Counted from the stretch's first letter, positions 1 through 9,202 are shown. The stretch: 64,000 bases of DNA from Methylovulum sp. (GCA_028712695.1 JAQTQZ010000015.1:1-64000); one strand, 5' to 3'. A program made the numbers and translations. Notes: generated from the letters alone by a model not told the origin.

Positions 1-2
1 AG

Positions 3-1010
3 ACCGACCCGCAAGGCAAGCAAACCCGCTACGTTTACGGTCAGGCCGACCACCTGCTCTATGAGCTGCTCCCCAATGGCAGCCAGCGCAACTACGTCTG
101 GCTGGGCGACATCCCGCTGGCGGTCATCGACCAGAATGCCGCAGGCGGCATCACCGCCCGCTATTTCATCGAGACCGACTTCACCAACACGCCAAGGCTC
201 TTGCGCCGGTATACGGACAAGATTAAGGTTTGGCAATGGCCGTTCGCCGCCTACGGCAACGCCCAAGCGTTGGAAGACCCCGACGGCGACGGTGGCAAAG
301 TCACCTTCAACCTGCGCTACCCCGGCCAGTATTACGACGCCGAATCCGGCCTGCACTACAACCACACCCGCTACTTCTCGCCGCGCACCGGGCGCTATTT
401 GCAGCCGGATCTGATCAAGCTCGCGGGCGGGGTGAACGTGTATACTTATGCTAACGGCAATCCAATTGGTTATACGGATCCGACGGGGACGGCCGCAGAA
501 GACAGTCTGGGCAGCTATATAGGCTCCTTTCTTAACGATGCACTATCATTATTTGAATCTAGCCGGTTAGGCAATGCCACTGGCTCTATGGGCAGTTTGG
601 CCCAAGACACCATGAACATTCCGGGGGTGCAAATTGCCTTTTCGCCGGGGCTGGTTGTGTCACCGGGCGGGGCGGAATGGCGTGCTGCCAAGGAAGCAGT
701 AAAGCTTTATCGCGCCGTTGGCCCTTCTGAGCTGGCGGATATTCAAGCAACAAATATCTTTCGTAACTTAGGTTCCGCTGAAGGTAAATACTTTACAACT
801 TCGGAGGAAGCGGCTTCCTCTTACGCTAAACAGGCAGTCAATGGGTTTGGTGACCCTCCTTACACTCTCATTCAAACCCAAGCCCCTAAAAATATTTTTG
901 AAGGGCTTTCTCCTGCAACGGTTGACCGTGGAATTCCCGCTTGGGTAATACCAAATGAACGGCTTCCTGGGTTAACGCCGAAGATGCTTAATTACATGTC
1001 AATTCCCTAA
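3..1010 (+). CDS. RHS-repeat polymorphic toxin, C-terminal part (5' end outside window)
   Basis: The frame is open from the first bases of the window, so the gene starts upstream. The visible 335 residues hold the end of the RHS core: YVWLGDIPLAVI near the start, then WQWPFAAYGN, PGQYYDAESGLHYNHTRY, GRYLQPD and finally NPIGYTDPTG. RHS proteins form a hollow shell around a C-terminal toxin that is delivered to neighbouring cells, and the DPxG motif marks the end of the shell. After DPTG about 173 variable residues follow (from about base 489), with lower GC than the core, as expected for an exchangeable toxin tip. The tip contains LYRAVGPSELADIQAT and KYFTTSEEAASSYAKQA, which recall ADP-ribosyltransferase-like toxin domains, but I cannot assign the activity. 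The first DPxG of the usual pair is degenerate here (QPDLIKLAGG). An immunity gene follows 13 bases later. Confidence 0.9.
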   Translation, partial: TDPQGKQTRYVYGQADHLLYELLPNGSQRNYVWLGDIPLAVIDQNAAGGITARYFIETDFTNTPRLLRRYTDKIKVWQWPFAAYGNAQALEDPDGDGGKVTFNLRYPGQYYDAESGLHYNHTRYFSPRTGRYLQPDLIKLAGGVNVYTYANGNPIGYTDPTGTAAEDSLGSYIGSFLNDALSLFESSRLGNATGSMGSLAQDTMNIPGVQIAFSPGLVVSPGGAEWRAAKEAVKLYRAVGPSELADIQATNIFRNLGSAEGKYFTTSEEAASSYAKQAVNGFGDPPYTLIQTQAPKNIFEGLSPATVDRGIPAWVIPNERLPGLTPKMLNYMSIP

Positions 1011-1023
1011 CGGAGGTTTTACT

Positions 1024-1311
1024 ATGGTTCCAGATGCTTATATTGAAATTAGATTTAGGACTACTGAGGAAAATGGTCGTAAGACTACCGTATCAGGAGA
1101 TTTTTATGCCTGTCCAATGTTCATTGATGGTGAGGGTTTTGATTGCCGGTTGCTGATTAAGGGCATGGAGTTGGTGCTAGGCACTTGGTATAAGGTTCCG
1201 GTGAAATTCCTTAATAGAGATTTGGTGTTACCCAAACTTTCTGTTGGGAAGATTGTGACACTTTGGGAAGGCAAAGATATCGCAGACGGCAAAGTCCTAA
1301 AGATAACCTGA
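1024..1311 (+). CDS. Putative immunity protein for the upstream RHS toxin
   Basis: A 95-residue soluble protein without signal peptide or membrane segment. It starts 13 bases after the RHS stop behind a strong ribosome-binding site (GGAGG, seven bases before ATG). I do not recognise the family. The call rests on position: a small gene directly after the variable tip of an RHS toxin is almost always its cognate immunity gene, made with the toxin to protect the producer and its kin. The sequence is rich in beta-forming residues (YIEIRFRTTEENGRKTTVSG, then VPVKFLNRDLVLPKLSVGKI). An unrelated small hypothetical protein cannot be excluded. Confidence 0.6.
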   Translation: MVPDAYIEIRFRTTEENGRKTTVSGDFYACPMFIDGEGFDCRLLIKGMELVLGTWYKVPVKFLNRDLVLPKLSVGKIVTLWEGKDIADGKVLKIT

Positions 1312-1315
1312 GTCA

Positions 1316-1386
1316 TGTAGGGTGGGCAGGTGTTTTTGCCCACCTTTTTGTCCATAAATGGTGGGCAAAAAAGCGTTGCCCACCCT
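1316..1386. repeat. Intergenic palindromic repeat cluster (TGGGCA/TGCCCA hairpins)
   Basis: Directly after the immunity gene, GTGGGCA and TGCCCAC words alternate (GTGGGCAGGTG, TTGCCCACC, GGTGGGCAAAA, TTGCCCACCC) and can fold into one or two hairpins. Similar words recur near 12466-12500. It may act as a terminator or belong to a REP-like family. It marks the boundary between the active toxin-immunity pair and the remnants downstream. Confidence 0.5.
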
Positions 1387-1475
1387 TCGCTGCGAGGCCC
1401 GGAAAGCAAAGCGGTAGCGAGCGAAGGCCGAGTAGTCCCTGGAAGCCGTAGCGCCGGGCGGTTTTTCGTTTAGAA

Positions 1476-1730
1476 AAACTGCAAGGCATCAAACAGGTCT
1501 GCAACATCGAGAATTTCCAGGTGCGCAGCAAGTCCGCCATTAGGAACCACCTGTTCGCCGCCCTGTGTGGCTATGTCCAGCTCCAGAAACTCAGTTTCAT
1601 GTCCTTGATAGACAATTGTTATAGCGTCCAGCGTAACCTGTTCAACGGGGTCGTTGCGGGGTTCATCGGCAAACTGATGCCTACGATGAACCATTTGAAC
1701 CCAGAATTTCAGGCCGTCGTCAATGCGTAA
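1476..1730 (+). pseudogene. Transposase C-terminal remnant
   Basis: The frame from about 1476 to the stop at 1730 reads as the last 84 residues of an insertion-sequence transposase: VCNIENFQVRSKSAIRNHL, then AALCGYVQLQKLSFMSLIDN, FNGVVAGFIG and NHLNPEFQAVVNA. The pattern (an ...RSKSAIRNHLFAALCGYVQL helix near the end) is that of DDE transposases of the IS4/IS701 kind; the exact family is a guess. No N-terminal part, start codon or terminal inverted repeats are visible, so it is dead. It sits between toxin-cassette fragments and may be a trace of the event that brought or disrupted them. Confidence 0.55.
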
Positions 1731-1738
1731 CTTCTAAC

Positions 1739-1856
1739 CTACAGCGCCAATGGGCGGCGCATCTATCAAAATGACATGCTGTATGCCGCAACCGCCAAAG
1801 CGAGCAAATTCCCGATGCAGTCCCGTTGGGGTTCATGCTTCACCCCAACCTACGGT
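1739..1856. repeat. Duplicated toxin-tail-like segment, copy 1
   Basis: This stretch is nearly repeated at 2672-2792. Both begin CTACAGCGCCAATGGGCGG and both end GGTTCATGCTTCACCCCAAC. One frame of the repeat reads TYSANGRRIYQNDMLYAATA, which looks like the tail of a coding sequence and not random intergenic DNA. This copy has a short deletion in the middle relative to copy 2. The duplication is typical of RHS loci, where displaced C-terminal tips stay behind as orphans. Confidence 0.6.
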
Positions 1857-2101
1857 TCTATGAAGTGACAAACGCAGATGAATTCAAAAATATAATATTG
1901 CATGAAATAAAATCAATAGAATTTTCTGAGATACAAAACAATCCCCCTCCCTTTGGCGTAAAGATTATATTTGAAAACGACTATATTTTTTCCACCCCAA
2001 TTTCCGATGGCAATACGATAGAAACATCCTGTTTTAATAAAAATAATAACATTTTGAATTTTGAAAAAATGGGGAGCATTACATTTAAACCAATAATCTG
2101 A
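1826..2101 (+). CDS. Small AT-rich ORF, possible orphan or truncated immunity protein
   Basis: A 91-residue ORF with base use much richer in A and T than the RHS core. The first residues lie inside the duplicated segment, so the native N terminus is probably lost and the start is doubtful. The body (FYEVTNADEFKNIILHEIKS, then GVKIIFENDYIFSTPISDGN) looks like a short alpha/beta protein of the kind found as orphan immunity genes in RHS cassette arrays. No family recognised. It may not be translated. Confidence 0.35.
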   Translation: MGFMLHPNLRFYEVTNADEFKNIILHEIKSIEFSEIQNNPPPFGVKIIFENDYIFSTPISDGNTIETSCFNKNNNILNFEKMGSITFKPII

Positions 2102-2205
2102 GCGGGACGGGGTTTTATAACTTAACGTTTTAAAATATCTTCATCAAAGAAGCAGATGGCTCTATCAACCATCGTTTATTTAGACCCACGCCAGGACAGT
2201 GATTT

Positions 2206-2541
2206 ATGAAAATATTTTGGTCAAGCGAAATCGATCCGATTTTGAGTGTAGGGCGGTCATTGGAAGATGTTGGCGTTCGGAACTGGGCACTTAGGCGGGA
2301 AGATGCTTTGGTGGCACTAACTAAGCTCGCTGAAATTGGAGTTGCTGTCTTAGGTGGAGATGTTTACTCAGTGAGCGGTGGAGGTGTCGAATCGAATTAC
2401 GACAATTGGTACTGTAATCGTGGCAAGCCTGAGTCCGATTCGGCCTTTGTTGAGAGGAGCATTGCTGCGGCTATGAATTACATTGCGAACTACCGGGCAG
2501 AGGAAGAAGCCGTGCTTTTTGCGATAGTGCCGAAGGTTTAG
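2206..2541 (+). CDS. Imm40-like orphan immunity protein
   Basis: A 111-residue protein with the pattern of the Imm40 family: RNWALRREDALVALTKLAE, then GVAVLGGDVYSV, then a YDNWYC motif followed by FVERSIAAAMNYIANY and a hydrophobic end (LFAIVPKV). Imm40 proteins neutralise toxins of polymorphic toxin systems. No toxin gene lies directly before it; the upstream material is cassette debris. It is therefore probably an orphan kept to resist toxins of relatives, or a relic of an earlier RHS tip. The family call is from recognition of the WAL..A and YDNWYC pattern, not a search. Confidence 0.7.
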   Translation: MKIFWSSEIDPILSVGRSLEDVGVRNWALRREDALVALTKLAEIGVAVLGGDVYSVSGGGVESNYDNWYCNRGKPESDSAFVERSIAAAMNYIANYRAEEEAVLFAIVPKV

Positions 2542-3258
2542 GAATAATTGAGGGTAGATGTTCGCAGTAACATTGATTTAGCTAACGGGTTAAAGCCAAA
2601 CACGTAAGGTGTATGGGTAAGGTGGATTCGCGCAGCAATATGACAATAACGGCAATCTTGGACTCCTGCAAACCTACAGCGCCAATGGGCGGCGCATCTA
2701 TCAAAATGACATGCTGTATGCCGCAACCGCCAACCGCGCCAAAGCACGCAAATTACCGACGTAGTCCCGTTGGGGTTCATGCTTCACCCCAACCTCACGG
2801 CTTTCTCATAAAAACCTGTAAGATGGATTCGCGCAGCTATCCACTAAGAAATGGCACAGTACTTCCAATGGGTAAGCCTTCCAGCCGGTTATAATTTAGC
2901 ATTGCCTTCATGACATCGGCGGTTTGTTATGCGAAACCGCCCTACGCCCCCCTTCCCTCAGCAAAAACCAAACCCTTCATATCTCTACCTACACCCATCA
3001 CATTGCGCCGACGTTTCAAACCAATTTATAGCTTGTTTTGGCGGCTATATCTTCAAATGAGATGTTCAAATCGAAATATATCGTTTCACGCGGCTAACGT
3101 ATTTCACTAACATCTCGACAACAAAAATTTACGTTTAAACAACAGCAAAGCTTTCAGCGTTGTAGCGGTCAGGATAATAAAGCCAATTTGCCCACCTCTT
3201 GACGTGCCGTTGTCATTGAACGTCTCTTAAACAATAAAACGTGTTGTCCGGAGAGCCT
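2542..3258. other. Non-coding stretch with cassette debris
   Basis: No convincing gene. It contains copy 2 of the duplicated segment (2672-2792) and two copies of a short word, TGGATTCGCGCAGC, near 2622 and 2823. The last 300 bases turn AT-rich before the DUF2292 gene and probably hold its promoter. The short ORFs here have no family features and overlap the repeats. Confidence 0.5.
2672..2792. repeat. Duplicated toxin-tail-like segment, copy 2
   Basis: The second and longer copy of the segment at 1739-1856. The frame reads LQTYSANGRRIYQNDMLYAA, then TANRAKARKLPT and a stop, consistent with the tail of a displaced toxin or RHS cassette. A run GTTGGGGTTCATGCTTCACC follows the stop in both copies. 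Confidence 0.6.
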
Positions 3259-3432
3259 ATGAACAACCCACTGCCTATTGATTTGCCAAAGCCGGAAAGC
3301 CATCAGGAGATTACTGCACACATAACCGCTATCTTGCAAAGCATCCGTTTCGGCTCCATCGAAATTGTCGTGCATGATGGGCGTGTCGTGCAAATTGACA
3401 AGCACGAGAAATTCCGGCTCAAAACCCAGTAA
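3259..3432 (+). CDS. DUF2292 (YezD-like) small protein
   Basis: A 57-residue protein ending in the family pattern IRFGSIEIVVHDGRVVQIDK followed by HEKFRL. DUF2292 proteins often sit beside sulfur assimilation and sulfate transport genes; their biochemical role is not known to me. I chose ATG 3259 because GGAG lies six bases upstream; a GTG at 3241 is in frame but has no ribosome-binding site. It is the first gene of the sulfate-uptake locus, 103 bases before the porin gene, in the same direction. Confidence 0.8.
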   Translation: MNNPLPIDLPKPESHQEITAHITAILQSIRFGSIEIVVHDGRVVQIDKHEKFRLKTQ

Positions 3433-3535
3433 TCCACGCTTTTAATCTACCGGGCAACCGACGATAACATACCATCAGTTTTTATCAGTGCGCCGACCGG
3501 AACGCCGGAGGTGGCTGAGTTTTTAGGGGGAAATC

Positions 3536-5038
3536 ATGAAAAAATTAGCACGGTCTTCGCTGGCGTTGGCAGCGGGCTTGTTGGCACAGCCGACATGGTC
3601 GGCCGAATCTACCGATGATCTGTTTGGGAACGCGGCTGAACGGGTGGAAAAGGCTTATCAGTCAAAAAAATGGCAAGAATTGCCCGATGAGGCATTGATC
3701 CGTGCCAGCCGCATCAAATGGAACCGGCTCGCCAAAGCGGCGTTGGATTTGCCGGAGTGGGTCGAGTTCAGCCTTAGCCAACGTACCCGTTTTGAGGACG
3801 TGTCCAATAACTGGCGGGCGGGGCAACGCAGTGCCGACAACGTGCAATTGCCGTTGCAATCGCGCGTCCGCCTCGGTGTCAATCAAGGGCCGTTCTGGCT
3901 GATGTTTGAAGGCCAGGATTCACGCACAAACTTTAATGAATCCGGTGATTTTGTCGGGCGGCAGATCAACCAGTTCGACATTTTGCAATTGTTCGGTTCG
4001 GCGACGCTTAAAAATGTTCTCGACACCGGGCTTCGGACTGACTTGCATGTAGGCCGCCTAACAATGGAGTTAGGCAATGCGCGGCTGATCGGCCGTAATA
4101 ACTACCCCAACACCACCAATGCTTTCGACGGTGGTCATTTGGCCATCGGTAACGATAAGGATTGGCGGGTGCGGACATTCTTGACAGCACCAGTCACCAT
4201 TGAGGAAACCCGGCTGGATCAAAGCAGCGACAAGAATTTGTTTTGGGGAACGGCATTTGAGTCCACGCAACTGAAATGGTTGAGCGGCGAAGTCTATTAC
4301 CTAGGCACTAGCGACAGCCAAGACCCTAATGCCAATCGCCACCGTAATTTCTCCACCTTCGGCGCACACGGCTATCAAAAAGCGGTCAAGAAAAAAAGCG
4401 AGTTCAAAAAAGGCGAGTTTGGCCGCTTCGATTATGACGTTGAAAGCGCGGTGCAAACCGGCGAACGGCGGGGCAAGGATCATTTCGCTTACATGGCCTT
4501 TGCCAATATCGGCTACACCTTCAATGCGCCTTGGCTTCCGCAGTTCCTAAGCGAATATGTCTATGCCAGCGGCACCGGCGATCCGAACGGCACCGAAAGC
4601 AATACCTTTGACAAATTGTACGGGTTGCGCCGTCCTGACCTGATGCAAACCAGTTTGTACGGCCCGTTCGGGCAATCCAACCTCGAATCGGTTGGTTGGC
4701 GGTTGACGGTGAAACCCCAAGACAACATCAAAGTTTATTTTAAGCACCACGCCAACTGGTTAGCCGAGGCAAAAGACCTGTTGGACGGTTCGGCTTTGCC
4801 CGGTTCCAGCAACTTGCAGGATAAATCCGGCAGTTCGGGCACATGGCTAGGCCACGACATTGAGCTGATTGGCGAATACAGCTTTGGCAGCAACGTGATC
4901 CTATCGGCAGGCTACTCGCATTGGTTCAAAGGCGATTATTTTGACCGCTTGGCGGCCTTGCCCGGACGTGGCGGCTTGCCCGTTGGCGGCGAAAAAGACA
5001 CCGATTATGTCTTCGCGCAAACCGAATTGAGATTTTAA
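3536..5038 (+). CDS. Alginate-export-family outer-membrane porin
   Basis: A 500-residue protein with a signal peptide (MKKLARSSLALAAGLLAQPT, cleavage after about TWSA) and the features of a beta-barrel: alternating polar and aromatic stretches, few cysteines, and a C-terminal phenylalanine (TELRF) as recognised by the Bam machinery. The pattern EFSLSQRTRFEDVSNNWRAG and RVRLGVNQGPFWLMFEGQDS fits the alginate-export (AlgE-like) family, whose members in many bacteria are general anion-type channels and not alginate exporters. The stop is 39 bases before the sulfate-binding protein gene, so it is probably co-transcribed and lets sulfate or another sulfur oxyanion enter the periplasm. No alginate gene is nearby. 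Confidence 0.8.
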   Translation: MKKLARSSLALAAGLLAQPTWSAESTDDLFGNAAERVEKAYQSKKWQELPDEALIRASRIKWNRLAKAALDLPEWVEFSLSQRTRFEDVSNNWRAGQRSADNVQLPLQSRVRLGVNQGPFWLMFEGQDSRTNFNESGDFVGRQINQFDILQLFGSATLKNVLDTGLRTDLHVGRLTMELGNARLIGRNNYPNTTNAFDGGHLAIGNDKDWRVRTFLTAPVTIEETRLDQSSDKNLFWGTAFESTQLKWLSGEVYYLGTSDSQDPNANRHRNFSTFGAHGYQKAVKKKSEFKKGEFGRFDYDVESAVQTGERRGKDHFAYMAFANIGYTFNAPWLPQFLSEYVYASGTGDPNGTESNTFDKLYGLRRPDLMQTSLYGPFGQSNLESVGWRLTVKPQDNIKVYFKHHANWLAEAKDLLDGSALPGSSNLQDKSGSSGTWLGHDIELIGEYSFGSNVILSAGYSHWFKGDYFDRLAALPGRGGLPVGGEKDTDYVFAQTELRF

Positions 5039-5077
5039 GTCCACCCTACCCCATTATTTAACCACAAGAGGTTTACC

Positions 5078-6089
5078 ATGAAAAAAATCAACTTTCTGGC
5101 CTTGACTGTATTGGCTGCCAATCTGTTCATCAGCCCTATAGCGCAGGCCGACCGTAGCTTACTCAATGTCTCCTACGACCCAACCCGGGAATTGTATCAA
5201 GCCTTCAACAAAGCCTTCATTGCCGACTGGAAAGCCAAAACCGGCGAAACGGTCGCTATCCAACAGTCGCACGGTGGTGCTGGCAAACAGGCGCGGGCGG
5301 TCATCGATGGCTTGGAAGCCGACGTGCTGACGCTGGCGTTATCGTATGACATCGACCAAATTGCCGCTAAAACCGACAAATTGGACAAGGGCTGGCAAAA
5401 ACGCCTGCCGAACAACAGTGCGCCGTATACCTCGACTATCGTGTTCCTGGTGCGTAAGGGCAACCCGAAAGGCATCAAGGATTGGGCTGATTTGGTCAAG
5501 GAAGGCGTGGCGGTGATTACGCCCAACCCCAAAACCTCTGGCGGTGCCCGCTACAACTATCTGGCGGCATGGGCGTTTGCCGAAAAAAAAAAAATATGGC
5601 AGCAAAGACGCCGCCAAGGATTTTGTGAAAAAACTGTATAAGAACGTGCCGATATTGGATTCTGGCGCACGCGGCTCCACCACCACGTTCGTCCAGCGCG
5701 GCATCGGCGATGTCTTGCTGGCTTGGGAAAACGAAGCCTTTCTGTCAATCGACCAATTAGGCCCGGACCAGTTTGAGATCATCGTGCCGCAGACCAGTAT
5801 TTTGGCCGAAACACCCGTCACGGTCTTGGATAAAGTCGCCGAAAAACACGGTACCCGTGATTTGGCCGAAGCCTACCTTAACTATTTATATTCACCCGTC
5901 GGCCAAAAACTGGCGGCCAAATATTATTACCGCCCGTTCAAGCCAGAATTCGCCGACCCGAAAGATTTGGCGCGGTTCCCAAAACTGGAACGCGTTTCTG
6001 TAGATGAGATTTTCAGCGGCTGGCAAAAAGCCCAAGCAACCCATTTTGCTGATGGCGGCACGTTCGATGAAATCTATGCGCCCCAGTAA
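5078..6089 (+). pseudogene. sbp: Sulfate-binding protein, frameshifted in an A12 tract
   Basis: The N-terminal frame (5078 on) encodes a signal peptide ([18 protein letters not shown]) and the sulfate-binding signature [19 protein letters not shown], then [20 protein letters not shown] and [12 protein letters not shown]. At 5583-5594 there are 12 consecutive A. As written, this frame then ends at 5641. One A less restores [20 protein letters not shown] and the rest of the protein (LDSGARGSTTTFVQRGIGDV, then SPVGQKLAAKYYYRPF) to 6089. Without the shift the product has about 336 residues, the usual length. The rest is intact and in an intact operon. Three readings are open: a sequencing error in a homopolymer, a phase-variable or slippage-tolerant gene, or a young pseudogene. 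It delivers sulfate to CysT/CysW. Confidence 0.88.
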
Positions 6090-6140
6090 AATTAGACGGT
6101 GATGGGTTAAATCTGTGGCTGCACGTTGATAAGCTGGAGT

Positions 6141-6180
6141 GCAAACCTTGGTTTGCCTCAGTACAAGCCAAGGCTTGTAC
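6141..6180. repeat. Double palindrome between sbp and cysT
   Basis: Two perfect short palindromes lie side by side: GCAAACC/GGTTTGC (6141-6156) and GTACAAGCC/GGCTTGTAC (6161-6180), each with a two-base centre. They occupy the 247-base gap between sbp and cysT. They may trim or stabilise the mRNA so that the binding protein is made in excess over the permeases, or be a REP-type repeat. There is no T tail, so a simple terminator is unlikely. Confidence 0.55.
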
Positions 6181-6336
6181 TCCAACCACCATATTTAACC
6201 CACTACCAATTAGACAGCCGTCATAAGCGCCACCATTGCAGGGTATGCACCGCCATGCCCTGCGGCTTGAAATACAAAAAACAGATGAGAGATAACACAC
6301 CGCTGTTTTTTGCAACGTTAACCAAAGGCCACCACC

Positions 6337-7164
6337 ATGCCACAAAGCCACATTATGCCGGGATTTCGCCCTGCCATCAGTTTTACCCTCGTTTATTTGT
6401 CGCTGATCGTGCTGATCCCGCTCAGCGCGATGCTGCTAAAAACCTTTCAGCTCAGTTGGGATGAATTTTGGGCTATCTTGACCAATGCACGCGTCATTGC
6501 CTCGTTCCGGGTCACTTTTGTCTCGGCGTTAAGCGCCGCCGCTGTCGCCGGGATTTTCGGCTTTATCATCGCCTGGACCTTAGTGCGCTATCCGTTTCCG
6601 GGCAAACGGCTGCTTGATGCCTTGATAGACCTGCCGTTTGCCTTGCCGACCGCTGTTGCCGGTATTGTATTGGCGACCATTTACCAGCCTAACGGGGTTA
6701 TCGGCAAGCTGGTGCTGGCCGTGTTCGGCGTACAAATTGCCTATAAGCCGCTGGGAATTGTGTTCGCAATGATTTTTATCGGCCTGCCCTTCGTCGTCCG
6801 CACCATTGAACCGGTGTTGCAGGAATTTGACACGGCCATGGAAGAGGCCGCCGCCAGTTTGGGCGCCAACCGTTTGCAAACCTTTATTAAGGTGATCCTG
6901 CCCAATATCTTGCCGGCCACACTGACCGGCTTTGCATTGGCCTTTGCGCGGGCCGTCGGCGAGTACGGCTCGGTGATCTTTATCGCCGGCAACATGCCCT
7001 ATATCTCGGAGATTGTGCCGCTGTTGATTATCACCAAACTGGAACAATACGACTACGCTGGTGCCACCGCGATTGGATTGGTCATGCTGATCCTTTCGTT
7101 CATTTTGTTGTTGTTGATCAACTTGTTGCAAGGCTGGTTACGCCGCCGTAACGGACAACTTTAA
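6337..7164 (+). CDS. cysT: Sulfate ABC transporter permease CysT (CysU)
   Basis: A 275-residue inner-membrane protein with six hydrophobic segments and the binding-protein-dependent permease loop (EEAAASLGANRLQTFIKVIL, with the EAA motif that contacts the ATPase). LPFALPTAVAGIVLATIYQP and AVGEYGSVIFIAGNMP are typical of CysT. With CysW it forms the channel for sulfate or thiosulfate. The start at 6337 is weakly supported (AAGG upstream); ATG 6355 is a possible alternative. CysW starts 12 bases after the stop. Confidence 0.92.
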   Translation: MPQSHIMPGFRPAISFTLVYLSLIVLIPLSAMLLKTFQLSWDEFWAILTNARVIASFRVTFVSALSAAAVAGIFGFIIAWTLVRYPFPGKRLLDALIDLPFALPTAVAGIVLATIYQPNGVIGKLVLAVFGVQIAYKPLGIVFAMIFIGLPFVVRTIEPVLQEFDTAMEEAAASLGANRLQTFIKVILPNILPATLTGFALAFARAVGEYGSVIFIAGNMPYISEIVPLLIITKLEQYDYAGATAIGLVMLILSFILLLLINLLQGWLRRRNGQL

Positions 7165-7176
7165 GGAACAAACCCG

Positions 7177-8052
7177 ATGAAAATAACCGCTGCGGCCCAG
7201 GCCCACAAACCGCTTAGCCTGTCCGATCCCGACGGCTTCAAGTATTTATTAATCACTTTAACCTTGGCCATTATCGGCCTGTTTTTGGTGTTGCCTTTAG
7301 CCACGGTCTTAACCGAAGCCTTCGCTAAGGGTTGGCTCACTTACCGGGACAGCCTGACCAACCCGGACACCTTGGCGGCCATCCGCTTGACCTTGCTGAC
7401 GGCCTTAATCACCGTGCCATTGACGACGGTGTTTGGCGTCTGTGCCGCTTGGGCCATTGCCCGCTTTGAATTTTCCGGCAAAAACTTGCTGCTCACCTTA
7501 ATCGACTTGCCGTTCTCGGTGTCGCCAGTCATTGCCGGTTTGATCTATGTGCTGGTGTTTGGCGCGCAAGGCTGGTTTGGCGATTGGTTGTCTGAGCACG
7601 ACATCAAGATTATTTTCGCCGTGCCCGGCATCATTTTGGCGACTTTGTTTGTCACCTTTCCGTTCGTTGCCCGCGAACTGATCCCGTTGCTACAGGAAAT
7701 CGGCCACGAAGAGGAAGAAGCGGCGTTGTCGCTGGGTGCGGGGCCTTGGAAAATGTTTTTTAAGATCACCCTGCCCAATATCAAATGGGGCTTGCTGTAT
7801 GGCGTGTTGTTGTGCAATGCCCGCGCGATGGGGGAGTTCGGCGCGGTGTCGGTGGTGTCGGGGCATATCAGGGGTTTGACCAATACCCTGCCGCTGCATG
7901 TGGAAGTGACTTATAACGAATACGACTTTGTCGGCTCGTTCGCCGGGGCTTCCTTGTTGGCTGGCCTGGCGGTTGTCACGCTGGTTATCAAAACCTTCTT
8001 GGAATGGCGGCAAGCCCAAGACCTTAAAGCGGCCCGTGTGGCATCCGAATAA
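7177..8052 (+). CDS. cysW: Sulfate ABC transporter permease CysW
   Basis: A 291-residue membrane permease, partner of CysT. It shows the EAA loop ([20 protein letters not shown]), the CysW pattern [20 protein letters not shown], and [20 protein letters not shown] ribosome-binding site (AAGGA) lies before ATG 7177. It is 26 bases from cysA and certainly in the same operon. Confidence 0.93.
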   Translation: MKITAAAQAHKPLSLSDPDGFKYLLITLTLAIIGLFLVLPLATVLTEAFAKGWLTYRDSLTNPDTLAAIRLTLLTALITVPLTTVFGVCAAWAIARFEFSGKNLLLTLIDLPFSVSPVIAGLIYVLVFGAQGWFGDWLSEHDIKIIFAVPGIILATLFVTFPFVARELIPLLQEIGHEEEEAALSLGAGPWKMFFKITLPNIKWGLLYGVLLCNARAMGEFGAVSVVSGHIRGLTNTLPLHVEVTYNEYDFVGSFAGASLLAGLAVVTLVIKTFLEWRQAQDLKAARVASE

Positions 8053-8078
8053 TCAAAAACATCACTGAAGAGACCCTT

Positions 8079-9116
8079 ATGAGCATTATCCTAAACAATA
8101 TCAGCAAACAGTTCGGCGATTTCACCGCCTTGGCAAACATCAACCTGGACATTCCTGAAGGCGAATTGGTCGCCTTGTTGGGCCCGTCCGGCTGCGGCAA
8201 GACCACGTTGCTGCGCATTATCGCGGGCTTGGAACACGCCGACCGTGGGCAGGTGTTCCTAAAAGGCAATGAAGTGACCGACCAGCCGGTCAAAAAACGC
8301 CAAATTGGCTTTGTATTCCAGCATTATGCGCTGTTCCGGCACATGACCGTATTCGACAACATTGCTTTTGGGTTGAGGGTCAAACCTAAAAAAGAACGCC
8401 CGAATGAAACTGAAATCAAGAAAAAAGTGCACGCGCTTTTGAATTTGGTGCAATTGGATTGGCTGGCGGGCCGCTTTCCTGAACAATTGTCAGGCGGCCA
8501 ACGCCAGCGTATCGCCTTGGCACGGGCACTCGCCGTCGAACCTTCGGTGTTGTTGCTTGACGAGCCTTTCGGTGCTTTGGATGCCAGTGTGCGTAAGGAT
8601 TTGCGCCTATGGCTGCGGCATTTGCATCATGAATTGAATGTCACCAGCATCTTCGTCACCCATGACCAAGAAGAAGCCATGGAAGTCGCCAGCCAAATCG
8701 TCGTGCTCAACAAAGGGCATGTCGAACAGCAAGGCTCGCCCAGTGACATTTACGATCATCCAGCCAACGCCTTTGTCTCGCGGTTTATCGGCCATACCAA
8801 TGTGTTTGAATTGGGGCAACAGGATACTTTTTGGTTAAAAAACTCCGGCTTGCCAACCCCTGAAACCGGAAAAGTCGCGCATGTCAGACCCCATAACATT
8901 GAACTGGAGAAAGCCACCGATGAAGGGGCGCAAGCTATTTTAAAGGATTGGCAACATTTGGGCGCATTAATCCGCGTTGAATTGCATAACAAAGATGCGG
9001 ATGGCGGGGCGGTGACTTTATTTGCGGAAATGCCCAACGAACAATTCAAAGCCTTACAGATTGATAAGGGCGACCGGGTGGCGGTGCGGATACGCCATGC
9101 CCATTGGTTCCATTAG
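8079..9116 (+). CDS. cysA: Sulfate ABC transporter ATP-binding protein CysA
   Basis: A 345-residue ABC ATPase with Walker [11 protein letters not shown] (about residues 34-43), signature LSGGQRQR, Walker [13 protein letters not shown] and the H-loop FVTHDQEEA. About 110 residues follow the nucleotide-binding domain and form a TOBE-like regulatory tail, as in CysA. It drives CysT/CysW. It ends the operon; a strong hairpin follows. Confidence 0.93.
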   Translation: MSIILNNISKQFGDFTALANINLDIPEGELVALLGPSGCGKTTLLRIIAGLEHADRGQVFLKGNEVTDQPVKKRQIGFVFQHYALFRHMTVFDNIAFGLRVKPKKERPNETEIKKKVHALLNLVQLDWLAGRFPEQLSGGQRQRIALARALAVEPSVLLLDEPFGALDASVRKDLRLWLRHLHHELNVTSIFVTHDQEEAMEVASQIVVLNKGHVEQQGSPSDIYDHPANAFVSRFIGHTNVFELGQQDTFWLKNSGLPTPETGKVAHVRPHNIELEKATDEGAQAILKDWQHLGALIRVELHNKDADGGAVTLFAEMPNEQFKALQIDKGDRVAVRIRHAHWFH

Positions 9117-9158
9117 CGAGCGGGTACGTTGGTCGTGGGCAGGATGGGCAAAGGCTGC

Positions 9159-9202
9159 GCCGTGCCCATCAAAAGCTTGGTGTATCGCTTGATGGGCACG
9201 GC
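9159..9202. terminator. Hairpin between convergent cysA and the EAL-like gene
   Basis: A 14-base perfect inverted repeat (GCCGTGCCCATCAA at 9159-9172, its complement at 9189-9202) with a 16-base loop. It sits midway between two converging genes. It has no strong U tract but probably ends or protects both transcripts. Confidence 0.6.
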
